DNA from: Sugiyamaella lignohabitans
Lineage: Eukaryota > Ascomycota > Dipodascomycetes > Dipodascales > Trichomonascaceae
Length of the DNA: 64,000 nucleotides
Direction of reading: 5' to 3'
NCBI RefSeq assembly: GCF_001640025.1
Contig: NC_031674.1
Location: forward strand, 2,046,001 to 2,110,000
This document shows positions 1-10,532 of this stretch, in pieces. Under the pieces are notes generated by a model. It had not been told where the DNA came from. It worked only from the letters and a program-made list of their open reading frames with translations, and made no database searches. Every line of letters starts with the position of its first letter. Within the stretch, counting starts at the first letter, position 1. The translations under genes and the position numbers were made by a program.

Positions 1-1
1 T

Positions 2-3000
2 AGTTCTGCAGTTGGTTCTTCTGCTGTTAGCTCTTCTGCTGTTAGCTCTTCTGCTGTTAGCTCTTCTGCTGTTAGCTCTTCTGCTGCTAGCTCTTCTGCT
101 GTTAGCTCTTCTGCTGTTAGCTCTTCTGCTGTTAGCTCTGCCGCTAGTTCTGCTGCTAGTTCTGCCGTTGGTTCTTCTGCTGTCAGCTCCGCTGTTAGTT
201 CTGCTGTTAGTTCTGCTGCTAATTCTGCCGCTAATTCTGCCGTTGCTTCTTCTTCTGCTGTTTCCTCCACTGTTAGTCCTACTTCTAGTTCTGCCACCAG
301 TTCCGCAATTTCTTCAACGATCAAGAGCTCGGACCCATCTGGCAAGTCAAGCACCACTTCAATTTCGGTATCTTCGCCTGCTTCTGTAAATCCAAGTGGT
401 ACGAGTTCAAACGCGACATCTGCCGGTGCCTCTAGTTCGAGTGAGATGGGCGCCGGTGTGACTAGCATCTTGGCATCATCCGCATCAACATCACATACGA
501 CAGTCACCATAGTCACTACTGAGACTAGCGCTTATTCGACATCCAATAGTGAGGTTCTATATACTACATTGACGGAGACTCTCACCAAAGTCATCCCTTG
601 TTCTATGGGTACATGTGCTCTCGTTCCTACCAGCTCATATACCGGTTCTGAGACTACTGTTACGACGTTGACAACAGTTACTGAGCCATGTTCGACATCT
701 TCGGGAGTTGTTCTTTATACTACTGTTGTTGAGCCGGTGACTGTCACCGTCCCTTGTTCTGCTGGAGTCTGCCAGATCTCATCGACAGTCCCAGTGCCGT
801 CAGCTAGCCTTGCAACTGTGACATCTTTGGCCACAGTCACAGAGCCTTGTTCAACTTCTGCTGGTGTAACTTATTACACAACTGCAGTTCAAGAGGTTAC
901 ATTGACGGTACCTTGCTCTGAAGGTGTTTGTAAACTTCCTTCTAGCACTTCATCTCCAAGCACCCCTACAGGTTTTACTAACAATACTATAACTACTGGT
1001 GAGCCTCCAAAAGTAGTGACCAGCCCTTCGAATGTTTCAACTCCCTGTATGGGAGCAGGCTGCTCTGGCTCTTCTGTTGAGAGTTTTACTACCGTAACCA
1101 CTGCTACGACAATTACTGAGCCATGTTCTACTTCTTCGGGTATCGTTTTGTACACAACAACTGTCGTCCCAACTACCATTACTGTTCCTTGTTCTAATGG
1201 TGCTTGCAACCTCGTTCCGAGTTCTTCGGTTTCTGTGTTCACTACCTTGACAACAGTGACTGAGCCTTGTTCAACCTCTGCTGGCGTCGTGCTGTACACT
1301 ACTTCAACTATCCCTGTTACGGTCACTGTCCCCTGCTCTGAAGGAACTTGTAAGGTTACTCCCACAGCTACAGCGACCCCAACTCAAGCCGTAGTTACCA
1401 CTATCACCACCATCACTGAACCTTGTTCGACTTCTTCTGGAATTGTGTTATACACCACTGCCATTTCTCCCGTCACTGTTACAGTCCCTTGCTCGGACGA
1501 AGGTTGTATCATGGTTCCCAGTCTTACTGTAGTCCCTACTCAAGGTGTTTTTACTACTATTACCACTATAACCGAGCCCTGTTCTACCTCGGCTGGTGTT
1601 GTTTTGTACACTACATCCACGGCCCCCGTTACAATCACGGTCCCTTGCTCGGATGAAGGTTGTAGTATGGCAGTATCTCCTAGTGTTGTTCCCACTAGCC
1701 GGGCTGTTATTACCACTATTACCACTGTTACTGAACCGTGTTTGACATCATCTGGTGTGGTCTTGTACACAACATCCACAGCTGCAGTTACTATCACCGT
1801 TCCATGTTCAGAAGAGAAATGCAGCATGGCACCCAGTCCTGTCTCGAGCCAGGCTATAATCACCACTGTAACAACGGTAACTGAGCCCTGTTCCACATCT
1901 TCTGGCATTGTTTTGTACACAACTTCAACTGCACCTGTAACTGTCACTGTTCCCTGTTCAGAACAGGGTTGTAACATGGCACCAACCCCACCAGCACCCA
2001 GTCCTACCGTGGTTACTACTATTCAAACTGTTTCGGTGCCTCACTCAACCTCATCGGGTGTCATTTTGTACACTACTTCTCTAGCTTCAACTGTTATTAC
2101 TATTCCTTGCTCCCTTGGCACTTGCCAAGTGGTCCAAACCACCCCGGCTTCTAATGCCGTCATTATGACTGTCACCACTGTTACTGAGCCATGCTCCACA
2201 TCCTCTGGTGTCGTTCTGTACTCTACTTCGGTTGCCTCTGTCACACTCACTGTTTCATGTTCTGAGGGCGCCTGTAACATCGTTCCTTCTTCAGCCGCTA
2301 CACCAAGCTTGTCTATTGTTACAACCCAGTCCACAGTTACGCAACCGCACTCTACGTCTTCGGGTGTTGTGCTATATACAACTTCAGTTGCTGCAGTCAC
2401 CATCACCGTTCCCTGTTCAGAGGGTTCTTGCGAAGTCATTCCTAGTACACCCGCTGCTCCCACTCAGGTAGTTATTACCACAAGCTCTGTAGTCACACAA
2501 CCGCACTCGACTTCGGCCGGGGTCGTTTTGTATACCACCTCTGTTGCACAAATTACCATCACCGCTCCCTGTTCGGAGAATAACTGTCAAGTTTCAGCCA
2601 GCTCTGTTGCCGTTCCTACAGCTATGGTCGTCACCACAAGTTCCATCGTTACTCGACCACACTCTACTTCGGAAGGAGTAGTAATTTACACTACATCTGT
2701 TCTTCCAGCCACTCTAACGGTTCCTTGTTCTGCTGATTCTTGCAAAATTGCCACGAGTTCGCCAGCACCAGTCGTACCTACTCAGGTTGTTGTAACAACA
2801 AGCTCTGTTGTAACCCAACCACATTCGACTTCAGAAGGAGTTGTCTTGTACACAACATCTGCTGCAGAGATTACTGTGACCGTTCCTTGCTCCGAGGGCT
2901 CTTGTGAAATTCAAACCTCCCCAGCTGCTCCCACCAAGATGGTTGTAACTACCAATTCGATTGTTACAATGGCTCAGTCTACTTCTTCCGGTGTTGTTGT

Positions 3001-3655
3001 GTATACAACTTCAGCTGCACAGGTCATTGTTACCGTTTCTTGTTCTGGTGCTACTTGTAACTTGGGTCCCAGTCCTGCAGATGAAACTCCTAGTCATGCT
3101 GTCATTACGTCTGTGGCGACAGTTACAGTACCTTGTTCTACTTCTTCGGGTGTCGTGCTGTTTACTACTTCTGTTTCACAGGTGACTATTACAGCCCCTT
3201 GCTCTGGAGGAAGTTGCCAGTACCATGTTCCTTCTTTGCCTAACTCACCCGTGCCTTCATCACTTGAGACACCTGCTGCCATACCTACTTGTAATGGAGA
3301 ATCTTGTAACAGCCCAGCTCCAGCTCCAGCTCCAGCCTCCTCTCCTTCAGGATCACCTGAGTCTCAAGCAGTTGTGACAGTTCCATGTACGGAAGAAGCT
3401 TGCCAAGTAAGTTCTCCATTAGCGACCGGACCACCTCCTACTGCCGCTGCTGCTGTTCCTTCTAATACCGTGGTCACTGTACAATGCACCGAAGAAGCTT
3501 GCTCGCCAGCGAGTACCCTTGCAACAGTCGCTCCATTGCCTTCTGAAGAAGCAGCAGGCACTTTGCCTGTAGAGAACAGTTCAGATGCCTCTGAGATGTC
3601 GGGCTCAATTTGGCTCTTTATTATTAATGCCTGTGCTATTGCTATGGTCATTTAA
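2..3655 (+). CDS. GPI-anchored modular cell-wall adhesin, 5'-truncated by the window edge
   Basis: The reading frame is open from base 2, so the true start and signal peptide lie to the left of the window; the first in-frame ATG at 446 is internal. The visible protein (about 1217 residues) begins with Ser-Ala-Val pentapeptide repeats, followed by 17 modules of about 50 residues. Each module has a Thr-rich stretch, an EPCSTSSGVVLYTT-like motif, then TVTVPCSEGxC. A Pro/Ala/Ser-rich stalk follows with three shortened Cys motifs (GESC, TEEAC, TEEAC). The protein ends in a hydrophobic segment (GSIWLFIINACAIAMVI) with no charged residue after it, typical of a GPI-anchor signal. This composition and layout fit a yeast wall adhesin displayed on the cell surface. 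The same module occurs twice near the C terminus of the giant gene at 16074-32750. Ligand and family name are not recognised. It converges on the lipase gene with 229 bp between stop codons. Confidence 0.85.
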   Translation, partial: SSAVGSSAVSSSAVSSSAVSSSAVSSSAASSSAVSSSAVSSSAVSSAASSAASSAVGSSAVSSAVSSAVSSAANSAANSAVASSSAVSSTVSPTSSSATSSAISSTIKSSDPSGKSSTTSISVSSPASVNPSGTSSNATSAGASSSSEMGAGVTSILASSASTSHTTVTIVTTETSAYSTSNSEVLYTTLTETLTKVIPCSMGTCALVPTSSYTGSETTVTTLTTVTEPCSTSSGVVLYTTVVEPVTVTVPCSAGVCQISSTVPVPSASLATVTSLATVTEPCSTSAGVTYYTTAVQEVTLTVPCSEGVCKLPSSTSSPSTPTGFTNNTITTGEPPKVVTSPSNVSTPCMGAGCSGSSVESFTTVTTATTITEPCSTSSGIVLYTTTVVPTTITVPCSNGACNLVPSSSVSVFTTLTTVTEPCSTSAGVVLYTTSTIPVTVTVPCSEGTCKVTPTATATPTQAVVTTITTITEPCSTSSGIVLYTTAISPVTVTVPCSDEGCIMVPSLTVVPTQGVFTTITTITEPCSTSAGVVLYTTSTAPVTITVPCSDEGCSMAVSPSVVPTSRAVITTITTVTEPCLTSSGVVLYTTSTAAVTITVPCSEEKCSMAPSPVSSQAIITTVTTVTEPCSTSSGIVLYTTSTAPVTVTVPCSEQGCNMAPTPPAPSPTVVTTIQTVSVPHSTSSGVILYTTSLASTVITIPCSLGTCQVVQTTPASNAVIMTVTTVTEPCSTSSGVVLYSTSVASVTLTVSCSEGACNIVPSSAATPSLSIVTTQSTVTQPHSTSSGVVLYTTSVAAVTITVPCSEGSCEVIPSTPAAPTQVVITTSSVVTQPHSTSAGVVLYTTSVAQITITAPCSENNCQVSASSVAVPTAMVVTTSSIVTRPHSTSEGVVIYTTSVLPATLTVPCSADSCKIATSSPAPVVPTQVVVTTSSVVTQPHSTSEGVVLYTTSAAEITVTVPCSEGSCEIQTSPAAPTKMVVTTNSIVTMAQSTSSGVVVYTTSAAQVIVTVSCSGATCNLGPSPADETPSHAVITSVATVTVPCSTSSGVVLFTTSVSQVTITAPCSGGSCQYHVPSLPNSPVPSSLETPAAIPTCNGESCNSPAPAPAPASSPSGSPESQAVVTVPCTEEACQVSSPLATGPPPTAAAAVPSNTVVTVQCTEEACSPASTLATVAPLPSEEAAGTLPVENSSDASEMSGSIWLFIINACAIAMVI
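14..150 (+). repeat. 15-bp coding minisatellite (Ser-Ser-Ala-Val-Ser)
   Basis: About nine copies of a 15-bp unit (AGCTCTTCTGCTGTT) sit in frame in the truncated adhesin and encode SSAVS. Copies are nearly identical; one has GCTGCT instead of GCTGTT. The array decays into degenerate Ser/Ala repeats up to about 240. Such arrays in adhesin stalks usually vary in copy number between strains. Confidence 0.9.
488..3225 (+). repeat. 17 tandem adhesin modules, protein-level repeat
   Basis: Seventeen modules of roughly 45-60 residues are recognisable by TVTEPCSTSSGVVLYTT followed by VTVPCSEGxC. DNA identity between modules is modest, so this is an old expansion rather than a recent minisatellite. The first module is divergent (no EPC). 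In modules 10 and 12-15 the first Cys is replaced by His (VPHS, QPHS or RPHS), and in module 16 by Gln (AQS). Confidence 0.85.
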
Positions 3656-3884
3656 AAGTATTATTATATTATTACCTTCTTCGACGATCCTTGGTTGTAC
3701 TTTAAAAAAATTGTATTGTTACACATATATATTATTAATATAAATTAAAATGGTTTATTAAAAAACATTCAAATTTACACTTTGTCAACTGCAATCCCGA
3801 ATTCCAAAACAAGAATGTAACTGAGACTGTCTTAATATTGTTGAAATTTGTTCATTGACAATTTGAAAGAAATTATTGTACAAT

Positions 3885-5509
3885 CTAGAAGCTTAGAGCA
3901 AGTCCAGCAGCGAACATGGTAATGGCAAGTACAGAGTTGGTCAGCATCATTGAAGCGCTGCCGGTTTGAGGGGAAGTACCAGAGGAAGCGCCGGAAGCAG
4001 AACCAGTGGCAGCACCAGATTCACCAGCTGTAGCGCTGGCGGTGGCTGTAACATTGTTACCACCATTGGCACCAGTGGCAGAGGCAGTGGAATTTCCAGC
4101 AGCAGTGGTGGCTCCAGCAGAACTATTTCCAAAGGCAGTGGTTATAGTGACACAACCAGAAACAGGCTTGCTGTTATTTTCGAGAATATCTTTGAGCCAT
4201 TCAACAGCAAACTCATCACCAGCAGCGGCAGTGCCAGTATGATCAGTATTAGGATCTTTGTTGTACTGAATAGACTCAGACCCAGCAGCACAATATCTAT
4301 CGATGGCCTTGTCAACCTCGCCGACAATGGCAATTTGATCAGGAATACCCTGGTAGACATACAATGGAGATTCTAACTTGGATCCATTCGTAGCCATTGT
4401 ATTGTCATTCAAGAAATTTATAACAGGAGGCTTGAAGAAAAATTCTTCTCCGTTGCTGAAATAATTGAAAATGTTTTGGCCAACGAAATCAACCAAATCG
4501 CCCGTAACACAGGTGCTGTTAGCTCGGTAGAACTCGCTAGACATATTTGCTAACAAATGGCTGTCAAGTTCAGTTTGCAACTCTGGATATTGACTAGCAA
4601 GACCCAAAATACCAGCAGGAAGGAATCCAGCATAAAGGCCGTCATTAGCATTAAGAGCCACAGCTGTGATATTTACGACAAATCCACCTAGAGCAGTAGC
4701 GCCAAGACTTACATCAGGAGCATAACTGGGTTGCAATTGAGTAGCCCTACAATTTCAGTTAGTTTTTTTCCATCCACCACAATTGCCTAGATTTGTAACA
4801 ATAGAGATTGTTGATTCATATGATTGTTCATAACTTACCAGCCCTAAACTCTTAGTTAGTAAATGCCATTGATATAAGTGACCACTTCAGAGACCACCTC
4901 TAAAAATTATTGGAATATTCTACTTACACTTGCAATTGAACCTCCGCTATAACCCCACAAACCAATCTTGACACTATCAGGAATGCCACTATCGTTATTC
5001 GATCCCAAAACTGCTCTCACACTGTCCAAGGTTGAGTAACCAGACTTGATACCAGCAGTAAATGACGAGGCAGGGCCCTCATAATCAGGGACTGACAAAT
5101 ACCAACCAAGGTCAAGAATTGTCTGAAAATCAGCGTTTGAGCTGCTATTAGAAGTGAGCAAACCATACGAAGGAGCACAATTGACCCAGTTGGCATCTTC
5201 AGGTACCTGGTAAGATAACAAAATATCCTTAGGAGTTCCCTTGGGGACAATAATGGTAGTTACATCTGCTTCAGCACCTCCAGTGGCCGACGTAGTTCTG
5301 TACAAGAGTTGATAGGCTTTCTCATAAGTTAAACCAACTAAAGGAGAAGGCACAGAACGTGACTTGAGAATAGTTCCCGGAGTAGAACTCTCATACCCAG
5401 AAGGAGGTGAATAAAAGGGGTCATCAGCAGGTGATAGGGTGCTATCAGCACCACTTCCAACCGAAAACACCGACAACAGAATTGCAGCTTCAAGAATTGA
5501 CAATCTCAT
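3885..5509 (-). CDS. Secreted LIP-family lipase with GPI-like tail, three exons including a 5-nt microexon
   Basis: The model is complement(join(3885..4746, 4839..4843, 4928..5509)), 482 aa. The protein starts with a signal peptide (MRLSILEAAILLSVFSVGSG) and matches the fungal secretory lipase family. The nucleophile is Ser188 in GYSGG; Asp332 and His365 (DPNTDHTGT) are likely triad partners. Exon 1 ends ...GGSIAS before GTAAGT. Exon 3 begins ...ATQLQPSYAP. Direct joining of these exons shifts the frame, whereas the microexon GGCTG inserts Gly-Trp and restores the family-typical SGWAxxLQPSYAP. Each intron (84 and 92 nt) has an ACTAAC branch site. After the catalytic domain comes a Ser/Ala/Gly/Thr-rich stretch (about 400-460) and a C-terminal hydrophobic segment ending LALSF, suggesting GPI anchoring rather than free secretion. 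The ATG at 5509 is chosen because no in-frame ATG lies just upstream. A TATA-like run is at 5593-5601. Confidence 0.85.
4839..4843 (-). other. 5-nt microexon (GGCTG) of the lipase gene
   Basis: On the minus strand an upstream intron ends ACTAAC...TTTAG (AG at 4845-4844). GGCTG follows, then a perfect GTAAGT donor (4838-4833). The next intron ends ACTAACTGAAATTGTAG (AG at 4748-4747). The five bases plus the following G encode Gly195-Trp196. Only a 5-nt exon keeps the frame between exon 1 (phase 0) and exon 3 (needs two bases of a codon). Confidence 0.8.
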
Positions 5510-6886
5510 TTTAATAGTCACCTTTCGATACCAAGCGCAATAGACTCGAGGCTAGACAATAGCTCCAACGCCATAGTTCTTTCTCTAACTATTTATATAT
5601 ATCTGTTTATTATTTACTTTGATACTAAAACAATACATTGGTGGGGTTCCAAGCCTATAATTCGTGGTGCTTATGTGGGGTCAGAGCGGGGTAGGCGTTA
5701 GTGAGGAAAATTATCGCTAAAACAGGAAGTACAGACAAACTTTTTAGCCTATTTGGGAGAAATCGGTCTGAACCTCTGATGCATCTGGCGACATGACCCT
5801 CTGGTAGCTGATTTTAAGATTTTTGGTTTTCAATTTTGCCTTCGTCGACTTGGAAACATTGAAAATAGTGACTTTAGCAGTTTCGAAAACTTTTCAGATC
5901 TAACAGCTTAATTGTTAGATAATAGTTTTGGTATGTATGGGTGTTTTTATTTAGAGTTTTATTTTGCAGTTAATTTTAAAGGCGGTTAGCCTGTTCTCTA
6001 ACGCCTGTACGTTTAAACGGCGCCCCGCATGTCAGTGAATGGTCTACGGCTGTCCAATATTGTTCTACGCCTATTCCCGATGTAGCCTGTCAAAGGCTGT
6101 GTATGCCGTGTATGCATGTTACTGACCAGTATGTATAAGGTGATTGGTAATAAAGCTATAGCTAAAAAACTTGCAGAATTTAAAAATATAGCCATTTTTT
6201 GCTCCCCAGTAACCGCCGTAATAACCGGATATTTCATTGGTCTTAACTAACTCTTCGAATACCAAGCTGTAGTTATAGTTTATAGAAAATACTCTGACTC
6301 GCTATTTTATGGGAGTGTAGCTCACAACACCCGTCATACAGCCGCACTGTTCTATATCTGGTTCATCTGTTCTTAATGTCTGCCCTATTCAGGTAAGGTA
6401 ATCTTATTATCTATCTCTTTTTGGGAGATCTATTCTTATCTACTGAACTCGAACAAAACTGTTGCCTATTATCTGCCCTATTTAGTATATTGTCTTCATT
6501 TATCGCAATTTGACGACGATGCACGATTGTTATTATCCGTTTTCGCGTCCTTGTCTTTGTTTTGTTTTTCGGTTTTCTATATCCTGCTCTTAGATATTCT
6601 ATAGTATGCCACAGATGTAGTTCAGCGTCACTTTCACATTGAAATCTGATATCTGGGTTTAGTTTGCACGCAAAATCGGACGGATCGTGTACTAAGCTTT
6701 CTCAGGTCGAAACAGCCGTGTATTGCAGACACTTAGTAGTTTCGGATCCATGACCAGGGCCATGAGCTTTTACTACACCCTTAATCAAACTTGAAACAAT
6801 TATTAAATTTTAACAGATTAAATATAAAAAACGTGACATCTATAAATAAATAATTTTTGATTAATATGCAATATACAGCGAAACTG
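5510..6886. other. Gene-free intergenic stretch between lipase and RAD5
   Basis: AT-rich DNA with no frame that resembles a protein. A frame at 6013-6237 (minus) encodes one hydrophobic segment but has no recognisable family or gene context. The left part should hold the lipase promoter (TATA-like TATATATAT at about 5593). The right part is the 3' flank of RAD5. No tRNA or repeat is seen. Confidence 0.6.
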
Positions 6887-9800
6887 CTACTCTTCAAACA
6901 GCATTTTAATGTCTTCCAGTCTTTGTGCTTTCTTCTCATCTTCAGACATGCCCAATGTTGACGAGGCGAGGAACTTTTTTCTGTCTTGAATTTTTAGCAT
7001 TCGTTCCTCAACAGTACCCTCCATTATATACCGCACGACGGTGACCTCTGATGTTTGACCCATACGATGGATCCGGTCGATAGCCTGAGATTCGATTGCA
7101 TACGACCACCAGGGGTCCATCATGTATGCTTTTTGAGCACAAACGAGGTTCAAGCCAACACCACCGGCTTTCAAACTGATCAATAGGACTCGTTTGCTAG
7201 GGTCGTTCTTGAACTTATCCAGCACGTCACTTCTTGCACTTTGGCTCAATGTACCATCAAACCGCAGCGTCGAGATCTCATGAATGCTAAGCTCAGCCTC
7301 GATGAGATCTAGATATGAGGTGAACTGTGAGAAAACCACTGACTTTGTATTATTGTTGATATCAGCCTGTAATGATGCGATTAGACATCGTAATTTGGCC
7401 GACTGGCTCGTTTTATCACGATATAACGTGAGTTTAGATGAATCACTACTGACTTGGAAGAGCCGTTTGGCATTAATAGTTGCCCGACAGGTAGGACATC
7501 TTGGAACTTCATTCTTCTTCTTTTGAAACTCAATATGCTTTAATATACACGCGAGACACGCCACATGCCAACATTCGGTGACTGCTAGCTCATCATTTGG
7601 AATGGGCTCTGTAGTACAGATAGGACACTCTTTCTCGGTACCGTCGATAATACCTCTCATGACCTCTGCTCCATATGTTTGTTGAAAATTGTCCTCGTTC
7701 GAATCTGCTTGATTAAACCGATTCAGAATATCTTTGAGGTCCTTATTTCTCAGATTGAAAATCTCAGATTCAGGTTGGGAAGAGTCTGTTCCCATTTCAT
7801 CTCTTTCGACCGCCATATCGTCATCAAGCTCGTTCTCAACTTGCTCATTAAACTTGGACCAAACAAGAGACGGGTGGCAGCACGTCTGGCGCAGGCGGAG
7901 AATTTGTGATAAAATAGCTGTATACGACTTCATCACTGTACCATGCTCAAGCTTTTTATCAAACGACGACTTGACCCTTGCAAAAATATATGAGTAAAGA
8001 GCTTGTTCATCTTCAGAAAATTTTACTCGTTCAATCTTTACTGTCTTGGAAGGTAGAACAACGAGAGCTTGGCCGTCTTCTTGCTTCATATTTTTGGTTC
8101 GTCGTAAAACTAGAGGTTCCATCACACTTTGAACAACATGTAGAGCCTTGACGTAACCTTTGGACTGAAATGGAATGGTGATGAAAGACCGCCAAAAATT
8201 GAAATTGTTCCATGGTTCAACGCCAAGAAACTTGACAATACTATAGAGATCCTCCAGTTTGTTCACAATGGGAGTACCTGTTAGTACCCATTTCTTATCC
8301 GATCTCAGTTCATAGCAAGCCTTTGTGGTCTTAGTGTTCCTATTTTTGATGGTATGGCCCTCATCAAGGACTATCCTGTAGAATGTGTAATTGTAAAAGT
8401 CAAACAACTTCAAATCTTCGCTGTTTTGCCACGATTCGTTATTAACATCATAGCCATTAGCCTTTCTAAACCGAACCAGGTTGTTATACTCAGAAACTAG
8501 TGTTCCGTAACTGGTGATGATTATTTTTGGTACTTTTTCTTTCGAATCGACTAATTTACGGAACTCAGACGAGGCTGATGATCCATAATAGACCAGCACA
8601 TTTACAGTTCCTGGACCAGAGGATGCCAACGCTTCAGATTCCCACTGAGAAAGTAGTGACATGGGAGCAATGACTAAAGTGGTATTAGCCAAATAATTCT
8701 TTCTCTTTGGAGACGTTGCGGTCGGTACTGTATCCTGGCATGAGTGAACAAGGGCCATTGTGGAAATTGTCTTACCTAGACCCATTTCATCAGCAAGAAT
8801 TCCACCAAGTACAGATTTCTTCTGTGTAGGAAACTTCAGACTAAGCTCGCCAGAATAGAGATTAGCGTAGAATCGAGCTCCCTTGGAGTAAACTACGTCT
8901 TCTTCATGTTGAGTTGGGATTGGTGGCCATTCAATGGCCTGCCACAGTGGGTGCATAGGTTCATTATTCGGGTTCTCCTCATCAGCACTTCTCTCTACCT
9001 GACTTGATGCTGGGCTTGATGAAGCAACGACGGCAGTTTCTTTCTGTATCATCCAGTTCAATCCCTTTTTCTGGTATGGCCTCAGTTCAAATGCAAATGA
9101 CGGTGCAGGTTCTACAGGATCAAGGTGGACATCCGGTCGCTCTGATCTTTTATATAATGCATCTAAATCATCTTGTCCGACATCTCTACCTTCTTCCTCA
9201 TCGTCGGACGGAGATGCTGTGTCGCCACCATTACCATTTAAGCTTGTATTCGGGATTTGACTGCCCATTAGCTGAGTCCCTTTGACCAGATCCGGTCCGT
9301 TGTAAGATTCGCCAGACGATTTTTCTTCGTTGTCATCGTCATCGCTTGCGTTGAGCCCAAGCTTACCAAATAAGCCCGTCAGCGCTAACTGCCGGAGTCT
9401 CATCACCCTTTCGTAACCGTTTTCTTTTGCATTGTCGAAGAGTTGCAGAGCATTTGAGCTGTTTGCATTGTTGGCTCTAAATTTTCTTCCAAGCACACGA
9501 GTTGCCGAGTCAGGAAGAATCAAATCCTTATAAAATGCACTACGTTTTATGAAACAGTCAATTTGAATGATGATGTAGCCTCCAATTCGAACATAAGAAT
9601 CAGCATAAATGCATGTTCCACTGAAACTACAAACATTGGTATCGATTAGTAATGCTACTATGCGAGCATCATTTTCTGACAAACGAGCAAAATCCTGGCC
9701 CTTGGAATTCGAGATACGAATAACAAAATCTTCTTTAGAGCCAAAACCTGATCCATAATTAGATGGTGCCACAGCAGTCGCCGCCCGGTCAACTGAAAGC

Positions 9801-10456
9801 TTCTCTTGGTACTCTACTAGTTTTAGACCCGACCGCGTAGCCCACACCTCAGCTTGAAAGCTTCCTATGTATCGTTTTTCCCAGGAGGATTCAGCTGGTG
9901 GTGGAGACTGTGAAGATGACGTGTTATTCGATAGTTCGACAGGCTGGATATTTGTCAGAGAGCTAGACAAGGTGGCGTGTGAACTTTCCGCACTTGGGGC
10001 GTCTGTGTCAACCAAGCCATCACTATCTGATCTCGGTGGGCTGGGATCCGGATGCTCTAAAACGTTATTGTCTAGCGTTATAGAATCAGATGGTTCGTTG
10101 GCGAATAGTGGACTCGTTGATTCGTCTTCGGTATGTATATCAGCAGGCTCGTTCTCGGCCAAAGTGACCGAGTCGCTTGTATGACCCAGATCTATCTGTG
10201 ATCTGTCAAAGTAAAAGTTAATGGCTCGTTGAACATCGCCATTGGCCTTATCTTCAAGTTTTTTACTTAATGAATCATCTATTGGGCCAACTACAGATTC
10301 GAGCTCTGATCTGAAAGAGGTCTGAGTGGCCGGTGCGGTATCAGGAAGATTTTGGATTGTTTGCGTCTCTTGTGTAAAGAATTTGACCCTCTTGCTCGGA
10401 CGTTCACCGCTAGACCTTTCTTTATAATATTCTTTATAGTCACTGAGTCCAGTCAT
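6887..10456 (-). CDS. RAD5: DNA repair helicase/ubiquitin ligase Rad5
   Basis: Protein of 1189 aa. It has an N-terminal disordered region, a HIRAN domain at about 190-310 (WEKRYIGSFQAEVWAT...), and a SNF2 ATPase with Walker A DEMGLGKT near 556 and DEGH near 697. A RING finger (CPICTT...CWHVACLACILKH...CPTCR, about 943-990) is inserted before the C-terminal helicase lobe, which carries SLKAGGVGLNL and DRIHRMGQ. The HIRAN-SNF2-RING-HelC order is diagnostic of Rad5/HLTF. Rad5 polyubiquitinates PCNA with Ubc13-Mms2 and remodels stalled forks in error-free damage tolerance. The length matches S. cerevisiae Rad5 (about 1170). The ATG at 10456 (MTGLSDYKEY) is chosen because the frame further upstream has no ATG. 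The Leu of NKLEDL is encoded by CTG, indicating the standard code. Confidence 0.95.
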   Translation of the reverse strand: MTGLSDYKEYYKERSSGERPSKRVKFFTQETQTIQNLPDTAPATQTSFRSELESVVGPIDDSLSKKLEDKANGDVQRAINFYFDRSQIDLGHTSDSVTLAENEPADIHTEDESTSPLFANEPSDSITLDNNVLEHPDPSPPRSDSDGLVDTDAPSAESSHATLSSSLTNIQPVELSNNTSSSQSPPPAESSWEKRYIGSFQAEVWATRSGLKLVEYQEKLSVDRAATAVAPSNYGSGFGSKEDFVIRISNSKGQDFARLSENDARIVALLIDTNVCSFSGTCIYADSYVRIGGYIIIQIDCFIKRSAFYKDLILPDSATRVLGRKFRANNANSSNALQLFDNAKENGYERVMRLRQLALTGLFGKLGLNASDDDDNEEKSSGESYNGPDLVKGTQLMGSQIPNTSLNGNGGDTASPSDDEEEGRDVGQDDLDALYKRSERPDVHLDPVEPAPSFAFELRPYQKKGLNWMIQKETAVVASSSPASSQVERSADEENPNNEPMHPLWQAIEWPPIPTQHEEDVVYSKGARFYANLYSGELSLKFPTQKKSVLGGILADEMGLGKTISTMALVHSCQDTVPTATSPKRKNYLANTTLVIAPMSLLSQWESEALASSGPGTVNVLVYYGSSASSEFRKLVDSKEKVPKIIITSYGTLVSEYNNLVRFRKANGYDVNNESWQNSEDLKLFDFYNYTFYRIVLDEGHTIKNRNTKTTKACYELRSDKKWVLTGTPIVNKLEDLYSIVKFLGVEPWNNFNFWRSFITIPFQSKGYVKALHVVQSVMEPLVLRRTKNMKQEDGQALVVLPSKTVKIERVKFSEDEQALYSYIFARVKSSFDKKLEHGTVMKSYTAILSQILRLRQTCCHPSLVWSKFNEQVENELDDDMAVERDEMGTDSSQPESEIFNLRNKDLKDILNRFNQADSNEDNFQQTYGAEVMRGIIDGTEKECPICTTEPIPNDELAVTECWHVACLACILKHIEFQKKKNEVPRCPTCRATINAKRLFQVSSDSSKLTLYRDKTSQSAKLRCLIASLQADINNNTKSVVFSQFTSYLDLIEAELSIHEISTLRFDGTLSQSARSDVLDKFKNDPSKRVLLISLKAGGVGLNLVCAQKAYMMDPWWSYAIESQAIDRIHRMGQTSEVTVVRYIMEGTVEERMLKIQDRKKFLASSTLGMSEDEKKAQRLEDIKMLFEE

Positions 10457-10532
10457 ATTGAATGGATACCAACTGGTAGGTATGGCATACACGATATATT
10501 AATATGCAAGTTTTAATTTTGTCTCCAAAACA

